From Legionella donaldsonii (GTDB taxonomy: Bacteria; Pseudomonadota; Gammaproteobacteria; Legionellales; Legionellaceae): 64,000 nt of DNA. Of the stretch, positions 1 through 7,587 are shown in pieces. The DNA lies in the NCBI RefSeq assembly GCF_900452385.1, contig NZ_UGOA01000001.1:753501-817500 (forward strand), in the 5' to 3' direction. The notes under the pieces are model-generated. The model made no database searches, had not been told where the DNA came from, and saw only the letters and a program-made list of their open reading frames with translations. Position 1 is the first letter of the stretch; every line of letters begins with the position of its first letter. The translations under genes were made by a program, and so were the position numbers.

Positions 1-66
1 GGTGGTGCTGATATCACGGACACCATTGCGGGAAGGGTGGCTCAAACCATGAAGCGTGCATCATGA
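1..66 (+). CDS. C-terminal end of an upstream tra gene (partial)
   Basis: An open frame enters from the left edge and stops at the TGA at 64-66. The last 21 residues include the stretch DTIAGRVAQTMKRAS. The stop overlaps the ATG of the next gene (ATGA), so it belongs to the same tra operon. In the F plasmid the gene before traW is trbI, but too little is visible to identify it. Confidence 0.6.
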   Translation, partial: GGADITDTIAGRVAQTMKRAS

Positions 67-689
67 AAGAACTGGCATTAACCATGATGCTTTGCCTTTC
101 GGCAGGCCTTCTTCAGGCGAAATCCTTTGGGATTTATGGCGCTGTCTTCCCCATTGCTGAGGAGAGTTTTTTGCACCTGATTGAATCACGCCTTAAGAAA
201 CTCGTGGCCACAGGGGAATGGGATTCCTTTAATCAACAGTGGCGGGCAGAAGTAAGCCGCCAGGTGCTTAAGCCCACCCCTTTAAACCTTCCGCGCGCAC
301 AAAAAACACGCATTCATCACTGGCGGCCTGCGCTTCGCTTAACCCAACCCATCAGGGATTTATCAGGCCGGCTTATCTATCCTGCCGGCACCACCGTGAA
401 TGCCTTAAAGGAATTACCGGCTTATCAACCCTGCTGGCTTTTTTTCAACAACGAGGATGTTGTACAGCGGCGCTGGGCACTTAAGGTCATGCCCACCTGC
501 ACTAACCCCAAACTGATATTAACCGGTGGGGCGATTGATGAGGCGGAGTCCATTTTTAAGACGGCAATTTATTTTGACCAGGCGGGACGGATTACCACAA
601 AACTTAGCATTCAGTCAGTTCCTGCCAAAGTCACGCGAGACGGCAATGACCTTTTGATTGAAGAGTTCGCCATTCAAGGAGGCCTTTGA
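63..689 (+). CDS. traW: TraW-like F-type conjugation protein
   Basis: This is a periplasmic protein of the F-type mating-pair apparatus. In the F system TraW works with TraU and TrbC in pilus assembly and mating-pair stabilisation. The 208 residues are close to F TraW. A hydrophobic leader of about 20 residues ends near LLQAKS, giving a likely signal peptide. The central region (IRDLSGRLIYPAGTTVNAL) and the later LILTGG stretch resemble the conserved TraW core. Its start overlaps the upstream stop, and its TGA (687-689) overlaps the traU start. The order traW-traU-trbC-traN strongly supports the call. Confidence 0.85.
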   Translation: MKELALTMMLCLSAGLLQAKSFGIYGAVFPIAEESFLHLIESRLKKLVATGEWDSFNQQWRAEVSRQVLKPTPLNLPRAQKTRIHHWRPALRLTQPIRDLSGRLIYPAGTTVNALKELPAYQPCWLFFNNEDVVQRRWALKVMPTCTNPKLILTGGAIDEAESIFKTAIYFDQAGRITTKLSIQSVPAKVTRDGNDLLIEEFAIQGGL

Positions 690-1672
690 TGCGCGCTAAA
701 CTACTCCTCATTCTGCTGTCTTTGCTGCCGCTGGTCAGTCACGGCTTAAACTGCAGCGGCCATTTCGTCAATCCCATCACCGATGTCTGTTGGCGCTGTC
801 TCTTTCCCTTATCCATTGGGGCGGCCAAAGTCGTGCACTCCTCCCTTCCTGATACGGACAATGCTAAAAGTCCTTTAGGCAGTTGCCCGACCAAATTAGG
901 GGTTAAAATCGGGCTTAACATCGGTTTTTGGGAACCAATGGCACTCACTGATGTGACCGACACCCCTTATTGCTTCGTCAATTTAGGCGGCCATCGGCTC
1001 AACTTAGGTTTAAAACAAGGGAGGGGAGGTCGCCAGGTTGCCTTAAGTGGTGCGCAAACCCGCGCCTTTTTCCATGTCCACTGGTATAAGTACCCGCTGA
1101 TTAACTGGCTGAATCTCATCACCTCTGCCGGCTGCATGGAAGCAGGCGATTTTGACATTGCTTATCTTACCGAACTTGACCCCACCTGGCGTGATTCCGA
1201 GATGAGTTTTGTCTTAAGCCCTGAATCAGTCCTTTTTGGTAATCCGGTGGCGCAAGGTTCCTGTGCTGCAGACGCGCTATCCTCAACGCTCACCAAAAAA
1301 CCGCAGGATACCCTCTTTTGGTGTGCTGGTAGCCAGGGCAGTATTTTCCCCTTAACCGGACAAGTGAATGCGCCCTTATCCCCCGTACAAACCGCCCTTT
1401 TACTGACGGAGCGGCTCAACTTTAAATTGCATCGGGAAGCACTCATCAGCGACTCAAGTCCTGAAGTAGGCTCAATCTGCACCCCAAAGCATATTCCGGT
1501 CACGCCTAAATCACGCTACCGCTACGAGATGGTCAATCAGGTTGCTGATGGCAGGCATTGCTACCCGTCAGGGTTTTCAACGCTCGCCTGGGAAGCCGGA
1601 AAAATCAAACCGCAAACGCCTGACCAGTATGGGTTTTTGGTGTGGCGCAAACGAAACTGTGTGTGGTGGTGA
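689..1672 (+). CDS. traU: TraU-like mating-pair protein
   Basis: TraU is a cysteine-rich periplasmic protein needed for DNA transfer and mating-pair stabilisation in F-type systems. The 327 residues match F TraU (about 330). A signal peptide (LLLILLSLLPLVSHG) precedes CSGHFVNPITDVCWRC and LFPLSIG, the characteristic N-terminal TraU region. Further Cys residues are spread along the chain and probably form disulfides. The ATG at 689 is chosen over an upstream TTG (686) because a strong AAGGAGG lies six to seven bases before it and it overlaps the traW stop. trbC follows within three bases. Confidence 0.92.
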   Translation: MRAKLLLILLSLLPLVSHGLNCSGHFVNPITDVCWRCLFPLSIGAAKVVHSSLPDTDNAKSPLGSCPTKLGVKIGLNIGFWEPMALTDVTDTPYCFVNLGGHRLNLGLKQGRGGRQVALSGAQTRAFFHVHWYKYPLINWLNLITSAGCMEAGDFDIAYLTELDPTWRDSEMSFVLSPESVLFGNPVAQGSCAADALSSTLTKKPQDTLFWCAGSQGSIFPLTGQVNAPLSPVQTALLLTERLNFKLHREALISDSSPEVGSICTPKHIPVTPKSRYRYEMVNQVADGRHCYPSGFSTLAWEAGKIKPQTPDQYGFLVWRKRNCVWW

Positions 1673-1674
1673 AC

Positions 1675-2091
1675 ATGAGAAAAGTAATCCTGCTCGCAAC
1701 ACTCCTTTTCACTGGGCAATTGACTTATGCCTTGGAAGTGATGGTATGCGTGAGTTTTTCGATGCCCCAAACCCTGCTTGAAGCGACACTTAAAGAGGCC
1801 GCTGATTATCAAATTCCCGTGGTTTTAAATGGGCTCATTGACAATTCTATGGCTAAAACCGCTGAGAGGCTCATGACCTTAAGTCGCGACATCCCCAATT
1901 TGACTTTGCAGATTGACCCCACCGCCTTTGAGCGCTTTGGTATCCAACAGGTACCGGCACTGGTGGTGGCCGAAGGACATCGTTTTGATGTGCTCTATGG
2001 CAATTTAAGGCTTAAAGAGGGGCTTTATCGATTAGTGGAAGGGGATGCGGGATTAACCAACGCCTTCGTGAGGAGTCTCACTCATGATTAA
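1675..2091 (+). CDS. trbC: TrbC-type F conjugation protein
   Basis: This is a periplasmic protein of the TraW/TraU/TrbC group. The ATG at 1675 is three bases after the traU stop and opens with a signal peptide (VILLATLLFTGQLTYA). It is preferred to a start inside traU. The 138 mature-plus-leader residues contain VMVCVSFSMPQTLL and the thioredoxin-like stretch FERFGIQQVPALVV, typical of the TrbC family (type-F conjugative transfer system pilin assembly protein). F TrbC is longer, about 212 residues, so this is a compact version. Its end overlaps traN by 8 bases. Confidence 0.85.
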   Translation: MRKVILLATLLFTGQLTYALEVMVCVSFSMPQTLLEATLKEAADYQIPVVLNGLIDNSMAKTAERLMTLSRDIPNLTLQIDPTAFERFGIQQVPALVVAEGHRFDVLYGNLRLKEGLYRLVEGDAGLTNAFVRSLTHD

Positions 2092-3745
2092 ATCCCTGGT
2101 GATGATTGTTAATCTGTTGTGGGCAGCTGGCGTCTTTTGCGCGCCGCAAACGGGAAATGACGTACTTAATGCCATGAGCCGTTTTAATCCCGCCACGGTG
2201 ATTGAGGGTTACAGCCCTAATCCTAAAGAAACCAATCTAGCCTCGCAAGACAAAGAGGGATTGCAGGCCGAAGCACTTAAGCGGGTAAAAGAGAATGAGA
2301 CAGCCACCTTCATCCGCAATCAGGCTAAAGCACGCGCCAGAGTTCGCCCCAATCCTAACGCATCGGAGTTGCAATACGCTGAAACCTTGCTCGAAAAGGG
2401 AGCGGTGGAGCTTGATGGCCGCTGTTACGAAGTGCCGGCGACTTGTAGGGGAGAACAAGAAAGCAAGACCTGCCAGGAACAACGGCTCTGGCAGACTAAA
2501 GCCTGCGGCAAAACCCTTGAAATCCGTTTTAAACCGGTCACCCAAACCATTGAACGCTTGGCAACGGGCAGCAGCAACGAGCCTTATCTCCTGCACTTGA
2601 CCACGTGTGACCCGTATCACCCCTGCAGCTTGAGCCAACAAATCCAGTTAAGCCTAAATTGCCACCGCTTAAGTCTTGCGGTCAGCGATAATGGCGCGCC
2701 TGTTAAAATCGTTCAGGCACCGACTTGTGCGAATCCTGTAGCAACCCTTGCGATGACTGCTAACGGCGCTTATGGCGAGTACATCAAGACCCTCAAAGTA
2801 ACCCTCACCCAATGGCTGCCCGAAGACCACTGGGTTCCTGAAAACTGCTATAGCTTGCAGCAAAAACTGAGTAGCAACCAATGTATGATGGAGCCAGGGG
2901 AAGCTTGTATTGACGCGAATCAAAGCAAGGTCATTGAGGGCTATCCTCTTAAGCGTGCCTGCTGGGGCATTAAAAACACCTACCACTGTCAAGGGGAGCT
3001 CAAAAGCGGGTGCAAAACGTTGATGTCAGCAGGCTGCAGCCAGACAAATTCCCTCTGCATGCATGACACGTCAGGGTTTTGCGATGCCTGGCAGCAAACC
3101 TTTGCTTGCGCAAAGCCCTGTAGCAAGACGCGCCTCATCTGCCCTGGAAAACCTCATTGCGCCGATGGCGCGTGCGATAACACGGTTTTGGAACAATCCA
3201 ATGATATTCAGGAAGGCCTTTCAAGCCTTGCAGTCCTTGCGGCAAGTGCGGGCGGTATTGCAGAAACAGCCGCCACAGGAAAGCCCAATGCCTTTGCGGG
3301 CAAGTCGTTAACCTGCAAAAAAACCATTGCAGGGGTTCGGGATTGCTGTCGCGATAGCGGCTGGGGGGATTGGGTGGTTCATTGTCCTGCATCCATGCAG
3401 GAATTAATCAAGGCACGTCATGAGAATCGCGCAATCTATTTAGGTCATTACAAAGACGGGCTTGAAAAAATCCACGTCTATTGTGTCTTTCCAAGTCTGA
3501 TTGCTGCCATTGTGCAACGTGAGGGCAGGGGCGGGCAGCTGAAGCTAAGTTTTGGCACGGCCAAAACCCCGGATTGCCGCGGGATTAGTCCGGAGGAGCT
3601 AGCCGCAATCCGTTTTGACGCCCTTAACTTCTCCCCATTAACTGATGAGATTCAATCAAGAATGCGATTGCCTGATGAGAGCATCAGTAGTGAACGCTTA
3701 AAATCGGCTATTGAAGCGCAATACAGGGAGAAATCCCATGATTAA
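2084..3745 (+). CDS. traN: TraN-like mating-pair stabilisation protein
   Basis: TraN is an outer-membrane, cysteine-rich adhesin that stabilises mating pairs by contacting the recipient surface. This 553-residue protein has a signal peptide (SLVMIVNLLWAAGVFCAP) and more than twenty Cys residues, concentrated at about 115-145 and 265-450. The C-terminal CKKTIAGVRDCCRDSGWGDW block is characteristic of the TraN family. The variable middle section would be the recipient-contact part. It overlaps trbC upstream and traF downstream by 8 bases each. F TraN is somewhat longer (602). Confidence 0.88.
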   Translation: MIKSLVMIVNLLWAAGVFCAPQTGNDVLNAMSRFNPATVIEGYSPNPKETNLASQDKEGLQAEALKRVKENETATFIRNQAKARARVRPNPNASELQYAETLLEKGAVELDGRCYEVPATCRGEQESKTCQEQRLWQTKACGKTLEIRFKPVTQTIERLATGSSNEPYLLHLTTCDPYHPCSLSQQIQLSLNCHRLSLAVSDNGAPVKIVQAPTCANPVATLAMTANGAYGEYIKTLKVTLTQWLPEDHWVPENCYSLQQKLSSNQCMMEPGEACIDANQSKVIEGYPLKRACWGIKNTYHCQGELKSGCKTLMSAGCSQTNSLCMHDTSGFCDAWQQTFACAKPCSKTRLICPGKPHCADGACDNTVLEQSNDIQEGLSSLAVLAASAGGIAETAATGKPNAFAGKSLTCKKTIAGVRDCCRDSGWGDWVVHCPASMQELIKARHENRAIYLGHYKDGLEKIHVYCVFPSLIAAIVQREGRGGQLKLSFGTAKTPDCRGISPEELAAIRFDALNFSPLTDEIQSRMRLPDESISSERLKSAIEAQYREKSHD

Positions 3746-4490
3746 GCCCTTGATTATGATTCTGCTAGGGCTTCTAACCCTTACGGCATATGCCTCTGAA
3801 CGTCCGGTCGGTTTCCTCTGGTATAGCCTGCCTAAAGAGGAAAGCCCGCAAATGGAAGCCAAACCACAGGGAAAACCTTTTAACCAACTTAGTTTCAGTG
3901 AACGCGATGCCGTGTTGCATTTCTATACCATGGAAGCGCTTCATAAAGCGCGCCAGACGAAAAAAGTGGAGGACATGCGCGCCTTTTTAAGTCTTCAGGA
4001 TTACTGGCTTGCAGAGTCCTCACGTTTCAAAGCCTTGTTTCAGAAAACCCTGTTAGCCTATCCGCAATACGACTACACCGTGACCCATCCGGTGAGTCAG
4101 GCAGGTGTCCGATTAACCGACGCACGTCGTGAACGTCTTCATCTTAAGCGCCTAAAACAGCTTGCCAACACGCAGGGGTTTTTATTTTTCTATCGGGGTC
4201 AGAGTGCTTATGACTTAAAGCAAATCCCAATCCTTCTTGATTTCTGCAAGACCCATCAATTTAGCCTCATTCCCGTGAGTGTGGATGGCGTAAAAGCCGC
4301 AAGTCTTCCCGACACACGCCTTGATAGAGGGCAGGCCAATCGGCTTGGTGTGCGCTACTTTCCAGCGTTGTTGCTGGCCAATCCTAAAACCGGGAAAACC
4401 CAACCAGTAGCCTTTGGCCTTCTAACCCAGGATGTGCTCATTGCCCGGATTAACCAGGTGGCCACCCATTTTAATGGAGACGATGAATGA
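3738..4490 (+). CDS. traF: TraF-like periplasmic thioredoxin-fold protein
   Basis: TraF of F-type systems has a thioredoxin fold but usually no active CXXC, and it acts in pilus assembly. The ATG at 3738 opens a signal peptide (LIMILLGLLTLTAYAS) and overlaps the traN stop. It is preferred to the earlier in-frame start at 3711. The 250 residues include GFLWYSLP near the N-terminus and GFLFFYRGQSAYD, where a catalytic protein would have Cys-X-X-Cys. The Cys pair is absent. The C-terminal RYFPALLLANPKTGK is a typical TraF cis-Pro region. It ends overlapping trbB (ATGA). Confidence 0.85.
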   Translation: MIKPLIMILLGLLTLTAYASERPVGFLWYSLPKEESPQMEAKPQGKPFNQLSFSERDAVLHFYTMEALHKARQTKKVEDMRAFLSLQDYWLAESSRFKALFQKTLLAYPQYDYTVTHPVSQAGVRLTDARRERLHLKRLKQLANTQGFLFFYRGQSAYDLKQIPILLDFCKTHQFSLIPVSVDGVKAASLPDTRLDRGQANRLGVRYFPALLLANPKTGKTQPVAFGLLTQDVLIARINQVATHFNGDDE

Positions 4491-4906
4491 CGCGATTGAT
4501 TGCATTAATGCTGATTCTGATGAGCTTAACAGTACAAGCAACCGAGCCTTTTTTTAAAACCCATGGCCTTGTTTTTTTCTATGGCAGCGAATGCCCGCAT
4601 TGTCAGCGCTTTGCACCCATTGTTCGCCGCTATGCGGATGAGAATCAAGTGGCGGTTCTTCCTTTAAGCCTGGATGACAAGGCCTTACCTGACTTTGATG
4701 ATTTTCTGCCCGCAACCTCCGAGTGGCTGACAGCCGCTTTTAGAGACAAGCCAATTGAGTACCCAGCGCTTTTTGTGGTCAATCCAAAAACGAAAGCCCT
4801 TTATCCGGTGAGTATAGGGGCTATGGAGGCTTATGAGCTCAATGCCCGCATGGAGACTTTAATTTCTCGCATAAACGCCTACGAAGCGCAAGGGGAATCC
4901 TTATGA
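4487..4906 (+). CDS. trbB: TrbB-like thiol:disulfide oxidoreductase
   Basis: This is a small periplasmic thioredoxin-like protein that probably catalyses disulfide formation or isomerisation in the Cys-rich TraU, TraN and TraH. A signal peptide (LIALMLILMSLTVQA) is followed by FFYGSECPHCQRFAP with a CPHC active site at residues 36-39. A cis-Pro region (YPALFVVNPKTKAL) appears near residue 100. At 139 residues it is close to the F TrbB size. Its neighbour TraF has the same fold but no CXXC, so the two genes look like an inactive and active pair. It overlaps traF and traH by 4 bases each. Confidence 0.82.
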   Translation: MTRLIALMLILMSLTVQATEPFFKTHGLVFFYGSECPHCQRFAPIVRRYADENQVAVLPLSLDDKALPDFDDFLPATSEWLTAAFRDKPIEYPALFVVNPKTKALYPVSIGAMEAYELNARMETLISRINAYEAQGESL

Positions 4907-6240
4907 GGAGACTTCTTTTAGCAGCACTACTTATAAGCCAAACAAGTGTTTATGCCGGCATTGAAAGTGATTTAAACCATTTTTTTGATGGCGTTGGGAT
5001 GGCCTCCAACGTGACCTCACCCGCTGCCTTTGAATCCCAGGCGGCCGGTTTTTTTGGGGCAGGTTCCCTCTATGCAAGAGGGGCAGTGCGCCAGTACCAG
5101 CTGGTTCAGCTTGATTTACCCTCCTATCGTTCAGGCTGTGGCGGTATTGATTTGCATTTGGGTTCCTTAAGTTTTTTAAGCGAGCAGAAACTGGTTGATT
5201 TAGGGAAAGCGGTGATGACCAATACCGGTGCTTATGCCGTTGACGTGATGCTGGCTTCCACCGTGCCTGAATTAAAGCAGGTGCGCGATTATTTACAACA
5301 ACTGCAACAGATGGCTAATCAGGCGAGTATTAACTCCTGCCAGCTCTCGCAAAACTTAGTTGGCGGTGTGTATCCCAAAACCGCTGAAAGCCAGCAGAAA
5401 ATCTGTAAAGACCAGGCATCACAAGGAAAAGAGGGGCTTTTCTCCGATTACGTTAAGGCACGTAATGCCTGTGCCGGTTCTGGGTTTCATCAGGTAATGG
5501 ACAAGGCTGAAAAAGACCCTGAGCGTCAAAAGCAGGTGGTGATTAATAAAAACATCGTCTGGTCGATTCTTAAGGAGAAATCCTTCTTAAGCCTGGATGC
5601 GGAACTCGCTGAGATGGTGATGAGTTTAACAGGTACGCTCATTATCGACAGGGAGGGCAAGGTGACTCACGTTCCCTCCCTTGCCACAAGCCCACAGTTC
5701 ATTCAAACGCTTTTAACCGGCGGGCAAGGGGCTAAGCGCTGGCAATGTGATGAGAAAACGAAGTGCCTTAAGGTCAAACTGGTCGATTTTACCCTGCCTG
5801 AAAGTGCCACATTGGTCTTTAAAGTCCGCGCCATGATTGAGCGAGTCAATGCAGCGATTGTCGCAGATACTCTCGATGATAAAGGCATTCAGGGCATTTT
5901 GGCGAATTTTACCCTGCCAGTATTGAAGTTTTTAACCGTTCTTCATACGAGTGAATACGCCTCCCTCTCGGTGGATATGGAAGAGTATGCAGGGCTAATT
6001 GCCCATGACCTTCTTACTCATTATTTAAACGGTCTTTTAAGTGAGGTGGCGGCAGCGAGTGCAGGGTCAGAAATGAATGAGAGCCTGCTCCATCTCATTG
6101 AAAAACGAATCAGGGAGGCCAAAGGGGAGGTCATGGCGTTAAACCCACGCGTAAGCCACCTCTTTGCTGAAAAAATGGCGCTGATTGAAAACATTGCCCG
6201 TATTGAAAAACAGGTGGCAGCCACCATGGCCACCAGTTGA
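4903..6240 (+). CDS. traH: TraH-like conjugal transfer protein
   Basis: TraH is a periplasmic/outer-membrane-associated F-type protein needed for pilus assembly. The 445 residues are close to F TraH (about 458). A signal peptide (RRLLLAALLISQTSVYAG) leads into DLNHFFDGVGMASNVTSPAAFESQAAGF and the diagnostic RSGCGGIDLHLGSLSFLS block. The C-terminal third is helical with coiled-coil-like heptads (about 375-440). It overlaps trbB by 4 bases and is followed 30 bases later by an unknown membrane-protein gene with its own strong ribosome-binding site. Confidence 0.9.
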   Translation: MRRLLLAALLISQTSVYAGIESDLNHFFDGVGMASNVTSPAAFESQAAGFFGAGSLYARGAVRQYQLVQLDLPSYRSGCGGIDLHLGSLSFLSEQKLVDLGKAVMTNTGAYAVDVMLASTVPELKQVRDYLQQLQQMANQASINSCQLSQNLVGGVYPKTAESQQKICKDQASQGKEGLFSDYVKARNACAGSGFHQVMDKAEKDPERQKQVVINKNIVWSILKEKSFLSLDAELAEMVMSLTGTLIIDREGKVTHVPSLATSPQFIQTLLTGGQGAKRWQCDEKTKCLKVKLVDFTLPESATLVFKVRAMIERVNAAIVADTLDDKGIQGILANFTLPVLKFLTVLHTSEYASLSVDMEEYAGLIAHDLLTHYLNGLLSEVAAASAGSEMNESLLHLIEKRIREAKGEVMALNPRVSHLFAEKMALIENIARIEKQVAATMATS

Positions 6241-6269
6241 TTTAAACCCAAACCTTAAGGAGAAAAAAT

Positions 6270-7535
6270 ATGAAAAAAATAACAGGCCTTCCCGCCAATC
6301 AGCTAAAGGAGCTCGTGCTTGACCACTTGCAGGGGGAAGCGCTTGATGTCACACGCCTGCGTCTGGAATTTATCGTATCAAAGCAGGGTAGGAGTGCTCG
6401 CGACCTCTTTGAGTCGGTTGATGTGACGATGGACGACCCCTTTATCATCGCGATTATGGACAGCCAGTGTCTTTCTGAGACTAAAAAGCACTTGCTCTCC
6501 AAGGAGGCTTTAACCCTTCATGAGTTGCTGGATTGGATGGCAGACCCCTATATGGATGTGCTCTTGCAATGCATTAACGCAGTCCATCCATCTAAACGAG
6601 GCAAGGTCTTGCTCGCAGGATTAAGCTTCACAGCGCTCTTTGGAGCTGGCTTTCAGCAAGGGTTTTTTAAGGGGATGGAGGCTGCCTTAAGGCGCTTCGG
6701 GGCGCTTTTGCTTAGAGATACGCTGCCCGTGGTTAGCCGCTTTAAAAACTGGCCGTTAGTCAGTGCATTAATTGAGGGTGTGAGTTTTATCACGGCCTTA
6801 GGAAAAACAACGCGCTTAAATCTGGCGCAACGTCTCTTTAAAACGGGGCTATCCGCACTCACTATCACCGGGTTTACCCTCTGGGCAATGGCTGGCAGCT
6901 TAACCTTTTTGTCCGCCGGTTGTCTCATGACGGTGGCAGGATTAAAACTTATCCAGGCCTGCCTCTCACTCGCCTTAGAGCAGAAACCGGTTGCCACCCC
7001 AGCCAGCTGGCAGGCTAAAGCCGCAAGTTTGCGTCAATCCTGGGTGTTAGCTGATTTAAAAACAGACTTAAAGAGGCAGTTATTTCACACGTTGGTGACT
7101 GGTGCCTCCCTTGCCCTGATGCTGACAAACCCTGCCTTCACCCTTCCAGGCCTTATTCTTTTGACCTTAGGACCGCTCACTGATTGGCTGGTAGGCCAAT
7201 CGCTTAAATCGGCAAGTCTTAGCACGCTGCAGACAAGCCTTCGCGCCATTGACCTTATCCCTGAGGCTCACCTTTGCCCATCGACAAAACCCCAGGCTTT
7301 AGCCCTGTTACAGGGCTTAAATGAGTTAGGCCTCAGTAAGGATAAAGTCAGCCACCGTGAGCAGGCGGTCAGTGAGCGTGAAGACATGATAGGCGCTACC
7401 CTTCATGCCTTAAGCACAGGTACTAAGCTTCCACGGGTGGCAGTCAATGAAGACATAGAGTCTCAGCTGCCGAAGAATCTTGCAGCCAACGATGAAATGA
7501 TTGGACAGGACAACCTGCAGGTTATGAAGGTTTGA
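6270..7535 (+). CDS. Unknown membrane protein between traH and traG
   Basis: I do not recognise this 421-residue protein. A clear AAGGAG ribosome-binding site precedes the ATG. Residues 1-105 are soluble and charged. Three hydrophobic stretches follow (about 114-134, 196-230 and 274-308), the last two long enough to be hairpins. The C-terminal 110 residues are soluble and acidic at the end. The gene sits exactly where F plasmids run directly from traH to traG, so it is an insertion in the standard order. Its codon use matches its tra neighbours, which argues for a conserved accessory role in this F-type subfamily rather than recent cargo. Confidence 0.7.
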   Translation: MKKITGLPANQLKELVLDHLQGEALDVTRLRLEFIVSKQGRSARDLFESVDVTMDDPFIIAIMDSQCLSETKKHLLSKEALTLHELLDWMADPYMDVLLQCINAVHPSKRGKVLLAGLSFTALFGAGFQQGFFKGMEAALRRFGALLLRDTLPVVSRFKNWPLVSALIEGVSFITALGKTTRLNLAQRLFKTGLSALTITGFTLWAMAGSLTFLSAGCLMTVAGLKLIQACLSLALEQKPVATPASWQAKAASLRQSWVLADLKTDLKRQLFHTLVTGASLALMLTNPAFTLPGLILLTLGPLTDWLVGQSLKSASLSTLQTSLRAIDLIPEAHLCPSTKPQALALLQGLNELGLSKDKVSHREQAVSEREDMIGATLHALSTGTKLPRVAVNEDIESQLPKNLAANDEMIGQDNLQVMKV

Positions 7536-7587
7536 TGATAACGGAGGACGCGCTGCTAATGCCGTCCTCCACACAACAGGAAAATCC

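Noticed and set aside
739-1503. Minus-strand frames inside traU
   Set aside because: They have no ribosome-binding site or family match and mirror the plus-strand tra gene.
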